Positions 25,201-33,368 of a stretch of DNA of 64,000 nt are shown in pieces (position 1 is the first letter of the stretch; each line of letters begins with the position of its first letter). Origin of the DNA: Candidatus Gracilibacteria bacterium. Lineage in GTDB: Bacteria > Patescibacteriota > Gracilibacteria > UBA1369 > UBA12473. The position numbers and the translations under genes are program-made. The notes under the pieces were generated by a model. The model searched no databases. It saw nothing but the letters and a program-made list of their open reading frames with translations, and had not been told where the DNA came from. The stretch lies in contig JBAZZS010000001.1 of assembly GCA_041658685.1 (NCBI GenBank), positions 1-64,000 of the forward strand. The letters are read 5' to 3'.

Positions 25201-26348
25201 ACGTTAGCCCTCATGAATATGAAGAAATGATCGATTGGTCCATCAAAGCCGGAAAACTTACCGCGGAAGATAAATTATTCTTCATCATGGAAGGACTCAC
25301 TGCCAAATGTCCAAGCGGCCCCATGCAAGGGATGACTCTTTTGGAAATGGATCGTATCGGAGAAATTGAAGGAAAATATTTGAATTCCTTTCCGTTGTTG
25401 GATTTCTTTACAAGTCCTTTTGAGAAACCGTTTCATCCACGGTATTTAAAAGGAGAAATCACATTGGAAGAAACAAAGAAAGTTTATAATGTTGAAGATT
25501 TGCAGGCATTCATTGATATGCACTTTAAAGATGAGTCCAATGACAACAAGGCCGGAAAAAACTTTTCCAAATTTTTATGGGAATACATGATTGTGGATCC
25601 ACGTTTCCGTCAACGTTTATCCAAAGGAATTGCTCGTTCTCAAAACATGGATCACGATGATGCGCATCTCTATATGCCGGCTTCAACCTTGGAACAAGTG
25701 GAAACGTTCACCGGAGCTTTCACCGGAACTCAAAAATATTTTACAGATGAAGGATACAAAAACGGATACCCGGGATACAATCAATACATCATCAGTCTCA
25801 GTAATCGTCAGGAGGAATTGCAGGAACGCTTACTTAAAGGAGGCGCGGAAGAATTGGATGGAAACGCAAAGAAGGCTATTGAGGAAACGAAGAATCAAAT
25901 GTTGGAAGCGGTTCGTTCTTATTATTTATTTGATGCCGTTTTATCAGGGAGAAGAGATAAAACAAAAGAAGGAAAAGCGAGATTGGGTAAATTTACATAT
26001 GATGAAGGAGCTGTCGTGGATCGTCAGGTTAAAATTAAAGAACATAAAGAGCAATTGGATAATTTGGTGAAAGCGGTTTGTGACGCGTACCACATCGATT
26101 GGAAAGAAAAGGGATTGTATGAAGAGCTTGAATATTCGGATATTAGAGGACAAGAGGCTCAAAAAGCGCGGATGCAAGTATTTTTGGAAAAAGAATTGCC
26201 GGATGCAATTGAAAGAGATGGGATTCAAAAAATGTTTGATATTGTATCGGAACGAAAAAAACGAGCAATCAGCGATTCAAGCGACCCCAATGCCCTAAGG
26301 GGAATCACGTCCTCCAACCGATTAATTCAAGACAAGAAAGCGGCCTAA
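22287..26348 (+). CDS. Large soluble protein, last gene of the VirB6-like operon
   Basis: Unrecognised 1353-residue protein. Residues 45-200 hold helical repeats of about 30 residues (ALDSDDKSKKKLAQMLAEKKI, CLDDGNRVEKALAKRLMAKEV, LLDSDDQAVKWAAQRLAKAQM), each D-rich at the start. The middle (about 380-690) is beta-rich, with repeated units containing [LT]-x-[LI]-G-x-F-x-K-W. Examples are YTLGRFMKWVD, LSLGEFAKWAH and MTLPQFLGWVR: three copies of one domain. A histidine/glycine-rich linker lies at about 707-730. The C-terminal half is helical. There is no clear signal peptide or membrane span. It ends 2 bases from the convergent thrS gene. Confidence 0.65.
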   Translation: MIFLLLNSQLRDPALNGRVVFFAGGTPPSSSAKPDVDAEAAAKKGESLDREQRTALEAKIDGRQASGDINEDVRDLAREALDSDDKSKKKLAQMLAEKKIEGGIFEMAYDCLDDGNRVEKALAKRLMAKEVTPAAFESALAESSSGDTYSKGLARQLAYRGIDGDTYEQALELLDSDDQAVKWAAQRLAKAQMNSTQFKEEVGPAKTSAASSSETGSKKKTPEQKKPENEVAKKRREIHDRIMELLVGVDVMMEQLPEQERTRPILKLQKNLVQINNRDRNNRDGLTAYLRKLNEDTQLKQDDLEMIQGFTITKKENFVDKKEDFENFETALEALPLTPGQIANIMRLKREEWQIEQDFIQQSKTAGEVIKSAVHIIDYETLKHRMLEESSKMCGINLKAGTQIQYTTIDPAHNNIGTRTIKKVEVQDAAIVDGINGDSIGKQPVTLIIYLDNGERYTLGRFMKWVDAADINEVVKDQAELEKNLGLPQVGMRLQAGQTLDYTKNRSRDDEGNIIPTRDTVKIQSIDDEKVILDKAVVTLTPDQEPSARLTAPRIARELSLGEFAKWAHRNDAIPEIKDIKTLQEHLRNHTANLNQEWEREAKDWPPIRAEAGEVLQFGDSDSKQFQIKKAEDDGITFKDGTRMTLPQFLGWVRQNKVERANAQDAANREINAAANVGEVLKEAEKDGILQKFLNSIKSRETPEKEEAHGGGAHGGEHGAHGGNHGHHGKSFFEKMSPFTPPENNYGPLKKLFYQHTFLSMKDLIHLGKELIEFIKRKHERKSKRRFGYVGQMLPSFLGDEFKRIYQGAENEEVQKYQESYKQLGIWELSEKLHTTDTADVAKACFLVLGEKGELRWDDMKMWATLNRLTSSTPGVDGEKLNIELTEELQNDPTSPGHQISGQDKVKYSVDALWGDGTWAEWFAHNHSAFESGKSKFENKAKQLEVNPKGLKEGGLDGELKRLLREWKEGKYVSPHEYEEMIDWSIKAGKLTAEDKLFFIMEGLTAKCPSGPMQGMTLLEMDRIGEIEGKYLNSFPLLDFFTSPFEKPFHPRYLKGEITLEETKKVYNVEDLQAFIDMHFKDESNDNKAGKNFSKFLWEYMIVDPRFRQRLSKGIARSQNMDHDDAHLYMPASTLEQVETFTGAFTGTQKYFTDEGYKNGYPGYNQYIISLSNRQEELQERLLKGGAEELDGNAKKAIEETKNQMLEAVRSYYLFDAVLSGRRDKTKEGKARLGKFTYDEGAVVDRQVKIKEHKEQLDNLVKAVCDAYHIDWKEKGLYEELEYSDIRGQEAQKARMQVFLEKELPDAIERDGIQKMFDIVSERKKRAISDSSDPNALRGITSSNRLIQDKKAA

Positions 26349-26350
26349 TT

Positions 26351-28075
26351 CTATTTGGGCACCGCATCCTTATATTTTTCAATCACTTGCTCCACGCTGA
26401 GCACGTCTTGTTGGCGTTGCCCGTAGTAGCGGAGCGTGATGGAGTGAGCTGCAGCTTCTTTTTCACCAATAATGCCCATGACCGGGATTTTGAGGGTTTC
26501 CGCTTCACGGATTTTTTTGCCAAGGGTCTGGTTGCTATCATCCACTTCCACGCGATAGCCGGCTTCAAAAAGCTTATTTTTGACCTCAACCGCATAGTCA
26601 TTGAAGTTTTCACCGAGTGGCAAGAGACGCATTTGCACCGGTGCAAGCCAGAAGGGGAAAGCGCCTGCGTAGTGTTCGGTCAAGATCGCCAAAAAGCGTT
26701 CGAGCGAGCCCAGTAAAGCGCGATGCAACACAATCGGCGTATGCAATTTTCCGTCTTGAGCCTCGTATTTGAGTTCAAATCGGAGAGGCATCTGGAAGTC
26801 GACTTGGATGGTGGCGCATTGCCATTCGCGCTTCAAACAGTCGTGGATACGGAAGTCGATTTTAGGACCATAAAAGGCCCCGTCTCCGGCATTGATCTCG
26901 TAAGGAATTTTGGCGGCCTTAAGCGCTTTTTCAAGGGCTTTTTCCGCGGTATTCCATTGTTCTTCGGATCCCATGGATTTTTCCGGACGCGTGGACAACA
27001 TCACATGAAAATCAAACCCGAACAATTTATAAACATATTGCGTGAAATCGATACAACGCATGATTTCTTCATCGAGTTGGTCGAGCCCCACAAAAATGTG
27101 TGCGTCATCCATGCAGAATTTGCGCACCCGTGTCATTCCGCCCAGCGCTCCGCGCAACTCATTACGATGCAACATGGCAAAATCCGCAATGCGCAACGGG
27201 AGATCCCGATAACTGCGCGTTCTCATCTTAAACATAAGCATGTGCGACGGACAATTCATGGGCTTGAGAGACGCTTCTTTGCCATCCACTTCCATCAAAA
27301 ACATATTTTCACGGTAGTGTTCCCAATGTCCGCTTTGCTCCCACAACGATTTGTCGTACACGAGAGGAGTGACCACTTCGCTGTACCCGCGTTTGCGGTA
27401 TTCGCGGCGAAGAAAGGCGGTGAGTTCGTTGAAAATAATCGCACCCTTGGGATGATAAAACGCGGCCCCGGGAGAAATTTCATGAAATTGAAATAAGTCG
27501 AGCTCCATGCCGAGTTTTCGATGATCACGTTTTTTGGCTTCTTCCAATTGAGCCAAATAATCATCGAGCTCTTCTTTGGTTTCGAATGCCACGCCGTAAA
27601 GCCGCGTGAGCATTTTATTTTTTTCATCCCCGCGCCAATACGCACCCGCCACACTCATGATTTTAAACGCTTCGGGATTGATCTCACTTGTATTTTCCAC
27701 ATGAGGCCCGGCGCAAAGATTGTGAAATCCATCGGAATCGTAAAAACTCAATTTTTTTTCGCCTTTGGCCTTGAGGTCTTTGATCATTTCGGTTTTATAC
27801 GGATCGTGTTTGTAGAATTTCAATGCACTCGCAAAATCCGAATCGCTTTGCTTGAAATCGATTTTTTTATGAATCATGCCGCGCATTTTTTTCTCAATCC
27901 ATCCAAAATCCGTTTCCGAAAGGCTCTCCGGTAAATCGTAATCTTGATAAAACCCATTCTCAATCGATGGCCCCACGCCCAATCCGGCCTGCGGATATTT
28001 TTTCTCCATGATCGCCATGCTCATGAGGTGAGAAAGGGAGTGGCGAATGCGTTCCAGTTTTGCTTGTTTATCCAT
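26351..28075 (-). CDS. thrS: Threonyl-tRNA synthetase lacking the TGS domain
   Basis: ThrRS charges tRNA-Thr with threonine. The 574-residue protein keeps the second editing domain, with H12 and H16 in RHSLSHLMS and C121/H125 in LCAGPHVENT. It also keeps the class II core (zinc cysteine in KPMNCPSHM, motif 2 FAMLHRNELRGALGGMTRVR, motif 3 LHRALLGSLERFLAIL) and the C-terminal anticodon-binding domain (PVQMRLLPLGENFNDYA onward). The 60-residue N-terminal TGS domain of E. coli ThrS is absent; the ATG at 28075 follows directly on the T-box leader, so this is not a mis-called start. It is expected to be controlled by uncharged tRNA-Thr. Confidence 0.96.
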   Translation of the reverse strand: MDKQAKLERIRHSLSHLMSMAIMEKKYPQAGLGVGPSIENGFYQDYDLPESLSETDFGWIEKKMRGMIHKKIDFKQSDSDFASALKFYKHDPYKTEMIKDLKAKGEKKLSFYDSDGFHNLCAGPHVENTSEINPEAFKIMSVAGAYWRGDEKNKMLTRLYGVAFETKEELDDYLAQLEEAKKRDHRKLGMELDLFQFHEISPGAAFYHPKGAIIFNELTAFLRREYRKRGYSEVVTPLVYDKSLWEQSGHWEHYRENMFLMEVDGKEASLKPMNCPSHMLMFKMRTRSYRDLPLRIADFAMLHRNELRGALGGMTRVRKFCMDDAHIFVGLDQLDEEIMRCIDFTQYVYKLFGFDFHVMLSTRPEKSMGSEEQWNTAEKALEKALKAAKIPYEINAGDGAFYGPKIDFRIHDCLKREWQCATIQVDFQMPLRFELKYEAQDGKLHTPIVLHRALLGSLERFLAILTEHYAGAFPFWLAPVQMRLLPLGENFNDYAVEVKNKLFEAGYRVEVDDSNQTLGKKIREAETLKIPVMGIIGEKEAAAHSITLRYYGQRQQDVLSVEQVIEKYKDAVPK

Positions 28076-28093
28076 ATTTAGAGATTTTAAATG

Positions 28094-28116
28094 ATAAAAT
28101 ACCCCTATTTGAGGGG
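28094..28116 (-). terminator. Terminator hairpin of the thrS T-box
   Basis: On the minus strand CCCCT and AGGGG enclose CAAAT and are followed by TATTTTAT, about 20 bases before the thrS start. Confidence 0.7.
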
Positions 28117-28276
28117 CTCGGACCCCATTTGAAGGGGTGGTTCCACCGAGTTTTCCAGTCTGCGGCCTTAGAGAGGCGCTTTCTGGACACTTTGAGATTG
28201 AAATTGAAACTTTTTGAGGGTGGTACTCTTAAGGAATTTTTGAGGAAGCTTTCAGCCCGGGCTTCCCTCTCTGGAC
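28094..28276 (-). promoter_or_regulatory. T-box riboswitch leader of thrS
   Basis: Read 5' to 3' on the minus strand: an AGAGAGGGAAGC...GCTTCC arm (28273-28242) with GGGCTGAAAG in its loop. A specifier region GAGTACCACCCTC follows, with the threonine codon ACC at 28224-28222 and an A after it. Then comes the antiterminator at 28150-28117. There, helix CTCGG/CCGAG is followed by the exact 7-base bulge TGGAACC (28145-28139), and a second helix ACCCC/GGGGT closes a loop. The terminator follows. TGGA in the bulge should pair with a tRNA ending UCCA, which is the end of the tRNA-Thr at 7106. Stem I looks short. Confidence 0.8.
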
Positions 28277-28357
28277 AAAAATGATCTTAAAAGCGTGTCC
28301 TTCAAATATCCTATTTTTAAGATAGACGAACAGGGGGCATTTTTAAAGAAGGATGAG

Positions 28358-28386
28358 TTGTTAAATAAGATAAAATATGGTATAAT
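28358..28386 (+). promoter_or_regulatory. Promoter of the PrsW-like gene
   Basis: TTGTTA (28358-28363), a 17-base spacer and a perfect TATAAT (28381-28386) preceded by TGG. Transcription would start near 28393, about 82 bases ahead of the gene, so a hairpin repeat lies in the leader. Confidence 0.7.
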
Positions 28387-28399
28387 CATAAGATAAGTA

Positions 28400-28420
28400 G
28401 GCACGAGTGTAGCGAGTATC
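28400..28420. repeat. Dispersed hairpin repeat, copy d (degenerate)
   Basis: GGCACGAGTGTAGCGAGTATC, followed by CGCATTCCGTATTTTTTC. The stem is poorly paired but the core and the CGCATT tail match the family. Confidence 0.5.
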
Positions 28421-28474
28421 CGCATTCCGTATTTTTTCTCTAAGCCCTCACTTCAAGTCTATAACCTTTATCCC

Positions 28475-29353
28475 GTGTCCTGGCCTCTCATTCAATCCAT
28501 CTTATCCTCACCCCTTTTCCAGATCCCGGTTTGTTTTCTCCTTGCCTGCGTTCCGGCGTACATTTGGGGTTATATTTTTTACACCAAACAGCCCGAGCCC
28601 AGACGATGGGTGGCTTACACCTTTATCGCCGGCATTGTTTCCGTGATCCCCATCATGCTTTACAAGATGAGTTGGCGCTTTTTCCCCAACCTGAACATTT
28701 TCAGTTACACGGAAAAAATGAACACCAATATTTTTGGATTTACGGATCTTCTCTACGTATCGGTTGGCGGGGTGTTGGCTTTTATGTTTGTGGGAGTTTT
28801 GGAAGAATACATGAAAAATATCGCGGTTCGTGTCACGGACCGAAAACAATTGCATCAAATCGACGACGCCATTGAGTTTTGCATCATCGCGGCGCTCGGG
28901 TTCGCCTTCGTGGAAAACATCATGTATTTCTTTTACATTTGGAGTTATCAGGGCTTTGAAAGTTTGTTCACCTCTTTTATTTTTCGGTCGGTTTTTTCAA
29001 CCTTTGCTCACATTTTGTTTTCCGGAATTTTTGGTTATTACTATGGGGTCGCTCATTTTGCCAAGCCTATTTTGCAAGAAGAAATGCGCCAAAATCGTCA
29101 CCCCTTGCTGAATTGGTTTCATAAGGGTGTACACTTAAAAGTATCTCCGGTTTTTGCCGAAGAAAAAATGATGGAAGGATTGGTTCTGGCCATGGGTTTG
29201 CACGCAATGTTTAATATTTTCCTGGAAGCCGGTTGGACATTCATTATTGTGCCCTACCTCATCGGCGGCTACAGTTTGCTTTCGTATTTGTTCAATAAAA
29301 AAGAAAACCACAAGGCCTACGATAAATTGATGGTGACGGAAGAGGATTTGTAA
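28475..29353 (+). CDS. PrsW-like intramembrane metalloprotease
   Basis: PrsW-family proteins are membrane proteases; Bacillus PrsW starts cleavage of an anti-sigma factor. The 292-residue protein has about eight membrane helices and the family's conserved motifs inside them: EExxK in FVGVLEEYMKNIAVR, an asparagine motif in GFAFVENIMYFF, a histidine in FAHILFSGIFGYYYG and a second histidine in GLHAMFNIFLE. These are the expected catalytic and metal-binding residues. The start is GTG at 28475 (SWPLIQSILS follows). No anti-sigma factor substrate is visible nearby. It has its own good promoter and stands alone. Confidence 0.88.
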   Translation: MSWPLIQSILSSPLFQIPVCFLLACVPAYIWGYIFYTKQPEPRRWVAYTFIAGIVSVIPIMLYKMSWRFFPNLNIFSYTEKMNTNIFGFTDLLYVSVGGVLAFMFVGVLEEYMKNIAVRVTDRKQLHQIDDAIEFCIIAALGFAFVENIMYFFYIWSYQGFESLFTSFIFRSVFSTFAHILFSGIFGYYYGVAHFAKPILQEEMRQNRHPLLNWFHKGVHLKVSPVFAEEKMMEGLVLAMGLHAMFNIFLEAGWTFIIVPYLIGGYSLLSYLFNKKENHKAYDKLMVTEEDL

Positions 29354-29374
29354 AAGGATTGCCGTTCGAGCCTG

Positions 29375-30337
29375 TTAATTTTTAGTGATGGGGTTTTTTG
29401 TAATATAAAACGTGGCTTGATCTCCTTTATTCGTTGCATTCAAAGCCAAGGCTTTTTGTTGAAATTCGCGGATTGTTTTTTTTGAAAAAAGCGAAGCTTT
29501 CGGATTTACTCCGTAAGAATGGGGATCTTTCAACGGGATTCCTTTGAGATATTGTTCGCTGCCCCAAAACTGAAAATCGGTGGAATCGTAAACGATGCTT
29601 TGTAAATGAAGATTAGCCGTATTCAAAAGCCATTTAAGGCTTTTTACGGAGTGAAGAAAAAAATGGCGAGGCGCATCCCATTGAACCCAATTCGATCCAT
29701 AATGTTCCCATGCAAAAGAAGGAAAAACAGGAATGCTGATCATACAAATTCCCCCCGGAGCCAAAAGACGGGAAACCGCTTGAATCGTTTCTTGTGGATT
29801 GGGAATGTGTTCAAAAGAGTGATGAAAAAGAATAAAATCCCAAGTCCCTTGCATTTCGGAAAGAGTTTTTTTGAAAATTTTTAACCCGTTGGAATACGTG
29901 ATTTCGTGATCGATAAAAGGGTCGACTCCCGTGGTATTCATGAAACCTAGATTTCTCAAAGAATAAAGAACGGATCCGATTCCGCACCCCACATCTAAAA
30001 TATTTGAAGTTTTCGTGAGGGGCAATCGAGATACTTTTTCTAAGATTTCATTCGGGAATTTCGAATGGAGCCATTTTTTAAAAAAACCTTTATGAAAAAG
30101 AGCATAAGCATCCCTTTGTTTTTTCAGCCATCGTTTGACGGGATTTTTTGAAAAAGGAGAAAAACTGCAATAGTCCGGAGGATAATATTTGGACACATCT
30201 TTGGGGAATTCGGCGATTTGTAAGCACCCGCAATTTAGGCACTCAAAATAAGTAAAAAAGTCTTTGAATCCAAACATCATTTCTTGAACTTGGTGGGTGG
30301 GATAATCCCCGGAATGATGGCAAATTTTACATTTCAT
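29375..30337 (-). CDS. Class I SAM-dependent methyltransferase with N-terminal zinc ribbon
   Basis: The 320-residue protein begins with CKICHHSG and ECLNCGCLQ, two cysteine pairs that probably bind zinc. A Rossmann-type methyltransferase follows: SAM-binding ILDVGCGIGSVLYSLRNLGF at about residues 112-131, an acidic TGVDPF at the end of strand 2, and FILFHHSFEHIPNPQETI as the post-IV region. This arrangement is common among enzymes that modify sugars or lipids in surface-polysaccharide clusters, but no such cluster is here. The substrate is unknown. It points against uvrA, with divergent promoters between them. Confidence 0.82.
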   Translation of the reverse strand: MKCKICHHSGDYPTHQVQEMMFGFKDFFTYFECLNCGCLQIAEFPKDVSKYYPPDYCSFSPFSKNPVKRWLKKQRDAYALFHKGFFKKWLHSKFPNEILEKVSRLPLTKTSNILDVGCGIGSVLYSLRNLGFMNTTGVDPFIDHEITYSNGLKIFKKTLSEMQGTWDFILFHHSFEHIPNPQETIQAVSRLLAPGGICMISIPVFPSFAWEHYGSNWVQWDAPRHFFLHSVKSLKWLLNTANLHLQSIVYDSTDFQFWGSEQYLKGIPLKDPHSYGVNPKASLFSKKTIREFQQKALALNATNKGDQATFYITKNPITKN

Positions 30338-30367
30338 AAATTCCCATTTTAATCTTTTGCTTTTTTA

Positions 30368-30376
30368 TGTTAAACT
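30368..30376 (+). promoter_or_regulatory. Extended -10 promoter of uvrA
   Basis: TGTTAAACT resembles an extended -10, about 60 bases upstream of the uvrA start. I found no LexA-type palindrome overlapping it. Confidence 0.35.
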
Positions 30377-30437
30377 ATTTAGCGACCCTAAAAAAGGGTT
30401 TAAGGTTATTTTTTATTAAATTTAATCCAAAAAATTC

Positions 30438-33305
30438 GTGGCTCTGACCCATATTGTTGTTAAAGGCGCAAAAATTCACAATCTCAAAAATATTGACGCC
30501 CGAATCCCTCGAAATAAACTCACGGTGATCACCGGACTTTCCGGGTCGGGCAAGTCGTCCCTCGCGTTTGATACGATTTATGCCGAAGGTCAACGTCGTT
30601 ACGTCGAGAGTCTTTCCACTTACGCACGTCAATTTTTACAACTCATGGAAAAACCGGACGTGGAATCCATCGAAGGGCTTTCTCCCGCCATTTCCATTGA
30701 TCAAAAAACCACGAGTCGCAACCCGCGTTCCACAGTCGGAACCGTAACTGAAATTTATGATTATCTTCGTTTGTTGTTCGCTCGCGTGGGGGAGCCCCAT
30801 TGTCCCAAATGCGACAAATTGGTCACACGACAGACGGTGACTCAAATCGTGGATCACATCGCCGGCATGGAGGAAGAAAAGCGTATTCTTTTGTTGTCTT
30901 CCGTCATTCGCGACCGCAAAGGCCGTCATGAAAAGATTTTCGAAAAAGTGAAAAAAGACGGATTTGTGCGCGTGCGCGTGGATGGCGAAGTGATGAGTAT
31001 TTTAAACATCCCGCCTCTGGATGAAAACAAAAAGCATTCCATCGACATTGTGGTGGATCGTTTGGTGGTCAAAGATATGAAGCCCAAATTTCAAACCATG
31101 AAATCCGGGCAAGAAATTCCGCTCACCAATGAACACCGCACTCGGCTTGCCGATTCGGTGGAAGTGGCGTTGCGACATGGAGAGGGGATGATGATTGTGC
31201 TCGATCATGACACCGGGAAAGAAGAGTTTTTCTCCGAGAATTTTTCATGTTCGGACTGCAACGTGAATTTACCTGAAATCGAGCCGCGCAGTTTTTCATT
31301 CAACAGCCCTCACGGCGCATGTGAAGCATGTCATGGACTGGGAACAAAGCTCGAAATCGATCCTTTGCTCGTGATCCCCAATCCAAAATTAAGTCTGGCC
31401 GAAGGAGCGGTCATGCCATGGTCCAACACCAATTCGCATTTGGATTGGTACGGCCATATTTTGGAGGCTGTGGCGCGCAAACATCATTTTTCAATGGAGG
31501 TTCCGGTGGAAGAGTTTTCGCAAGAAACCATGAATATTATTTTGTACGGAACCGGAGCCGAGCAGTATTTGGTTCGAGCCGCGGAACGTCCCTACAACAC
31601 CACGTTTGAAGGAATTCTTCCCAATTTGGAGCGTCGTTATTTGGAAACGGATTCCGATTATGTGCGTGAAAAAATTGAACAATTCATGCGCATTATAAAA
31701 TGTCCGGTGTGCAAAGGCCAACGCCTTAAAAAAGAAATTTTAAGTGTGAAATTAGGCGGGCAATCGATCGCTGAAGTCACACAACTTTCCATCGATAAAG
31801 CCGAAGCTTTTTTTGCAGGGTTGCATTTGTCGGAAATGAATACAAAAATCGCGGAACCGATTTTAAGAGAGGTGCAACATCGTTTAAAATTTCTCAACAA
31901 TGTGGGGATTTCTTATCTCACCTTGGATCGTGCGGCCAATACGCTCTCCGGAGGCGAGGCTCAGCGCATTCGGCTCGCCACGCAAATCGGGGCCATGCTC
32001 ATGGGGGTCTTGTATGTGTTGGACGAGCCCACGATCGGTTTGCATCAAAACGATAATGAAAAGCTCATCAAAGCCTTGATCGCGCTGCGCGACATCGGCA
32101 ATACCGTGATCATTGTGGAACACGACATCGACACCATGTTGGCCGCGGATTACATCCTTGATATCGGTCCGGGCGCGGGAAAATACGGAGGAGAAGTGAT
32201 CGCCGAAGGCACGCCCGAGGAAATCATGAAAAACCCAAAATCCATCACCGGACAATATTTATCCGGCGCCAAGCAAGTTTCAGTCCCTAAAAAACGACGT
32301 AAAGGCAATGGAAAATATCTTAAAATCGTGGGCGCCACCGAGCACAATCTTAAAAATGTGGATGCGATTTTTCCTTTGGGCATGTTCATCGGAGTCACGG
32401 GTGTGTCCGGCTCCGGGAAATCCACCCTAATAAACGACATTTTAGTGAAATCCTTGAGCGCAAAACTCAATCGCGCGCAAACCGTTGCCGGCGCGCACAA
32501 GGAACTGCATGGAATTTCTCATTTGGATAAAATCATCAACATCGACCAAGGCCCCATCGGCCGAACGCCGCGGTCCAATCCTGCGACGTACACGCGACTT
32601 TTCACTGATATTCGAGACCTTTTTGCCATGACCCCGGAGGCCAAAGTGCGCGGGTACAAGTCCGGCCGTTTCAGTTTCAATGTCAAAGGCGGGCGTTGCG
32701 AGGAATGTGAAGGCGATGGCGTGAAAAAAATAGAAATGCATTTTCTCCCCGACATTTATGTAACGTGCGAGGGGTGCAAAGGCCGTCGTTATAATAAGGA
32801 AGCATTGGAAATCACCTATCGTGGGAAAAACATCGCAGACGTACTTGAGATGACAGTGGATGAAGCCTTCGAGTTTTTTAGCTCCATTCCTTCTGTCAAA
32901 ACCAAGCTTGAGACCTTATCATCGGTAGGGCTCGGCTATATTCATTTGGGCCAACCCGCGACCACGCTTTCGGGAGGGGAGGCGCAGCGCATTAAGCTCT
33001 CCACGGAATTATCGAAGCGTGCCACAGGAAAAACGTTGTATGTTTTGGATGAACCGACCACAGGGCTTCATTTTGATGATGTGAAACGGTTGCTTGAGGT
33101 GTTGCAGCGACTCGTAGATATGGGAAATAGCGTGCTCGCCATTGAACACAACCTCGATGTGATCAAATCCGTGGACTATATTATTGATATGGGGCCGGAG
33201 GGGGGAGACGCGGGCGGAGAAATTGTGGCGCAAGGCACGCCCGAAGAACTTGTTAAAAATGAAAAATCCCATACCGGGAAGTGGTTGAAGCGGTTGCTTA
33301 AATAG
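30438..33305 (+). CDS. uvrA: Excinuclease ABC subunit A
   Basis: UvrA is the damage-recognising ATPase of nucleotide excision repair. The 955-residue protein is full length with two ABC modules. Walker A sequences are GLSGSGKSS (about residues 32-40) and GVSGSGKST (about 654-662). Signature motifs are LSGGEAQRIRLATQIG (about 503) and LSGGEAQRIKLSTELS (about 843). Cysteine pairs of the zinc modules include CPKC near 122, CSDC and CEAC near 280, and CEEC and CEGC near 755-780. The start is GTG at 30438, where ALTHIVVKGAKIHNLKNI begins the conserved N-terminus. uvrB and uvrC are not in this window. Confidence 0.98.
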   Translation: MALTHIVVKGAKIHNLKNIDARIPRNKLTVITGLSGSGKSSLAFDTIYAEGQRRYVESLSTYARQFLQLMEKPDVESIEGLSPAISIDQKTTSRNPRSTVGTVTEIYDYLRLLFARVGEPHCPKCDKLVTRQTVTQIVDHIAGMEEEKRILLLSSVIRDRKGRHEKIFEKVKKDGFVRVRVDGEVMSILNIPPLDENKKHSIDIVVDRLVVKDMKPKFQTMKSGQEIPLTNEHRTRLADSVEVALRHGEGMMIVLDHDTGKEEFFSENFSCSDCNVNLPEIEPRSFSFNSPHGACEACHGLGTKLEIDPLLVIPNPKLSLAEGAVMPWSNTNSHLDWYGHILEAVARKHHFSMEVPVEEFSQETMNIILYGTGAEQYLVRAAERPYNTTFEGILPNLERRYLETDSDYVREKIEQFMRIIKCPVCKGQRLKKEILSVKLGGQSIAEVTQLSIDKAEAFFAGLHLSEMNTKIAEPILREVQHRLKFLNNVGISYLTLDRAANTLSGGEAQRIRLATQIGAMLMGVLYVLDEPTIGLHQNDNEKLIKALIALRDIGNTVIIVEHDIDTMLAADYILDIGPGAGKYGGEVIAEGTPEEIMKNPKSITGQYLSGAKQVSVPKKRRKGNGKYLKIVGATEHNLKNVDAIFPLGMFIGVTGVSGSGKSTLINDILVKSLSAKLNRAQTVAGAHKELHGISHLDKIINIDQGPIGRTPRSNPATYTRLFTDIRDLFAMTPEAKVRGYKSGRFSFNVKGGRCEECEGDGVKKIEMHFLPDIYVTCEGCKGRRYNKEALEITYRGKNIADVLEMTVDEAFEFFSSIPSVKTKLETLSSVGLGYIHLGQPATTLSGGEAQRIKLSTELSKRATGKTLYVLDEPTTGLHFDDVKRLLEVLQRLVDMGNSVLAIEHNLDVIKSVDYIIDMGPEGGDAGGEIVAQGTPEELVKNEKSHTGKWLKRLLK

Positions 33306-33325
33306 AGATTATGAGAAATTATTGA

Positions 33326-33336
33326 CCGAAATTTAT
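33326..33336. repeat. Inverted repeat left of the DUF711 gene
   Basis: CCGAAATTTAT, the exact reverse complement of ATAAATTTCGG at 34521-34531 on the other side of the gene. Confidence 0.5.
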
Positions 33337-33368
33337 TTAAACCAATGTAGTTTTTAATATTTGCCACC

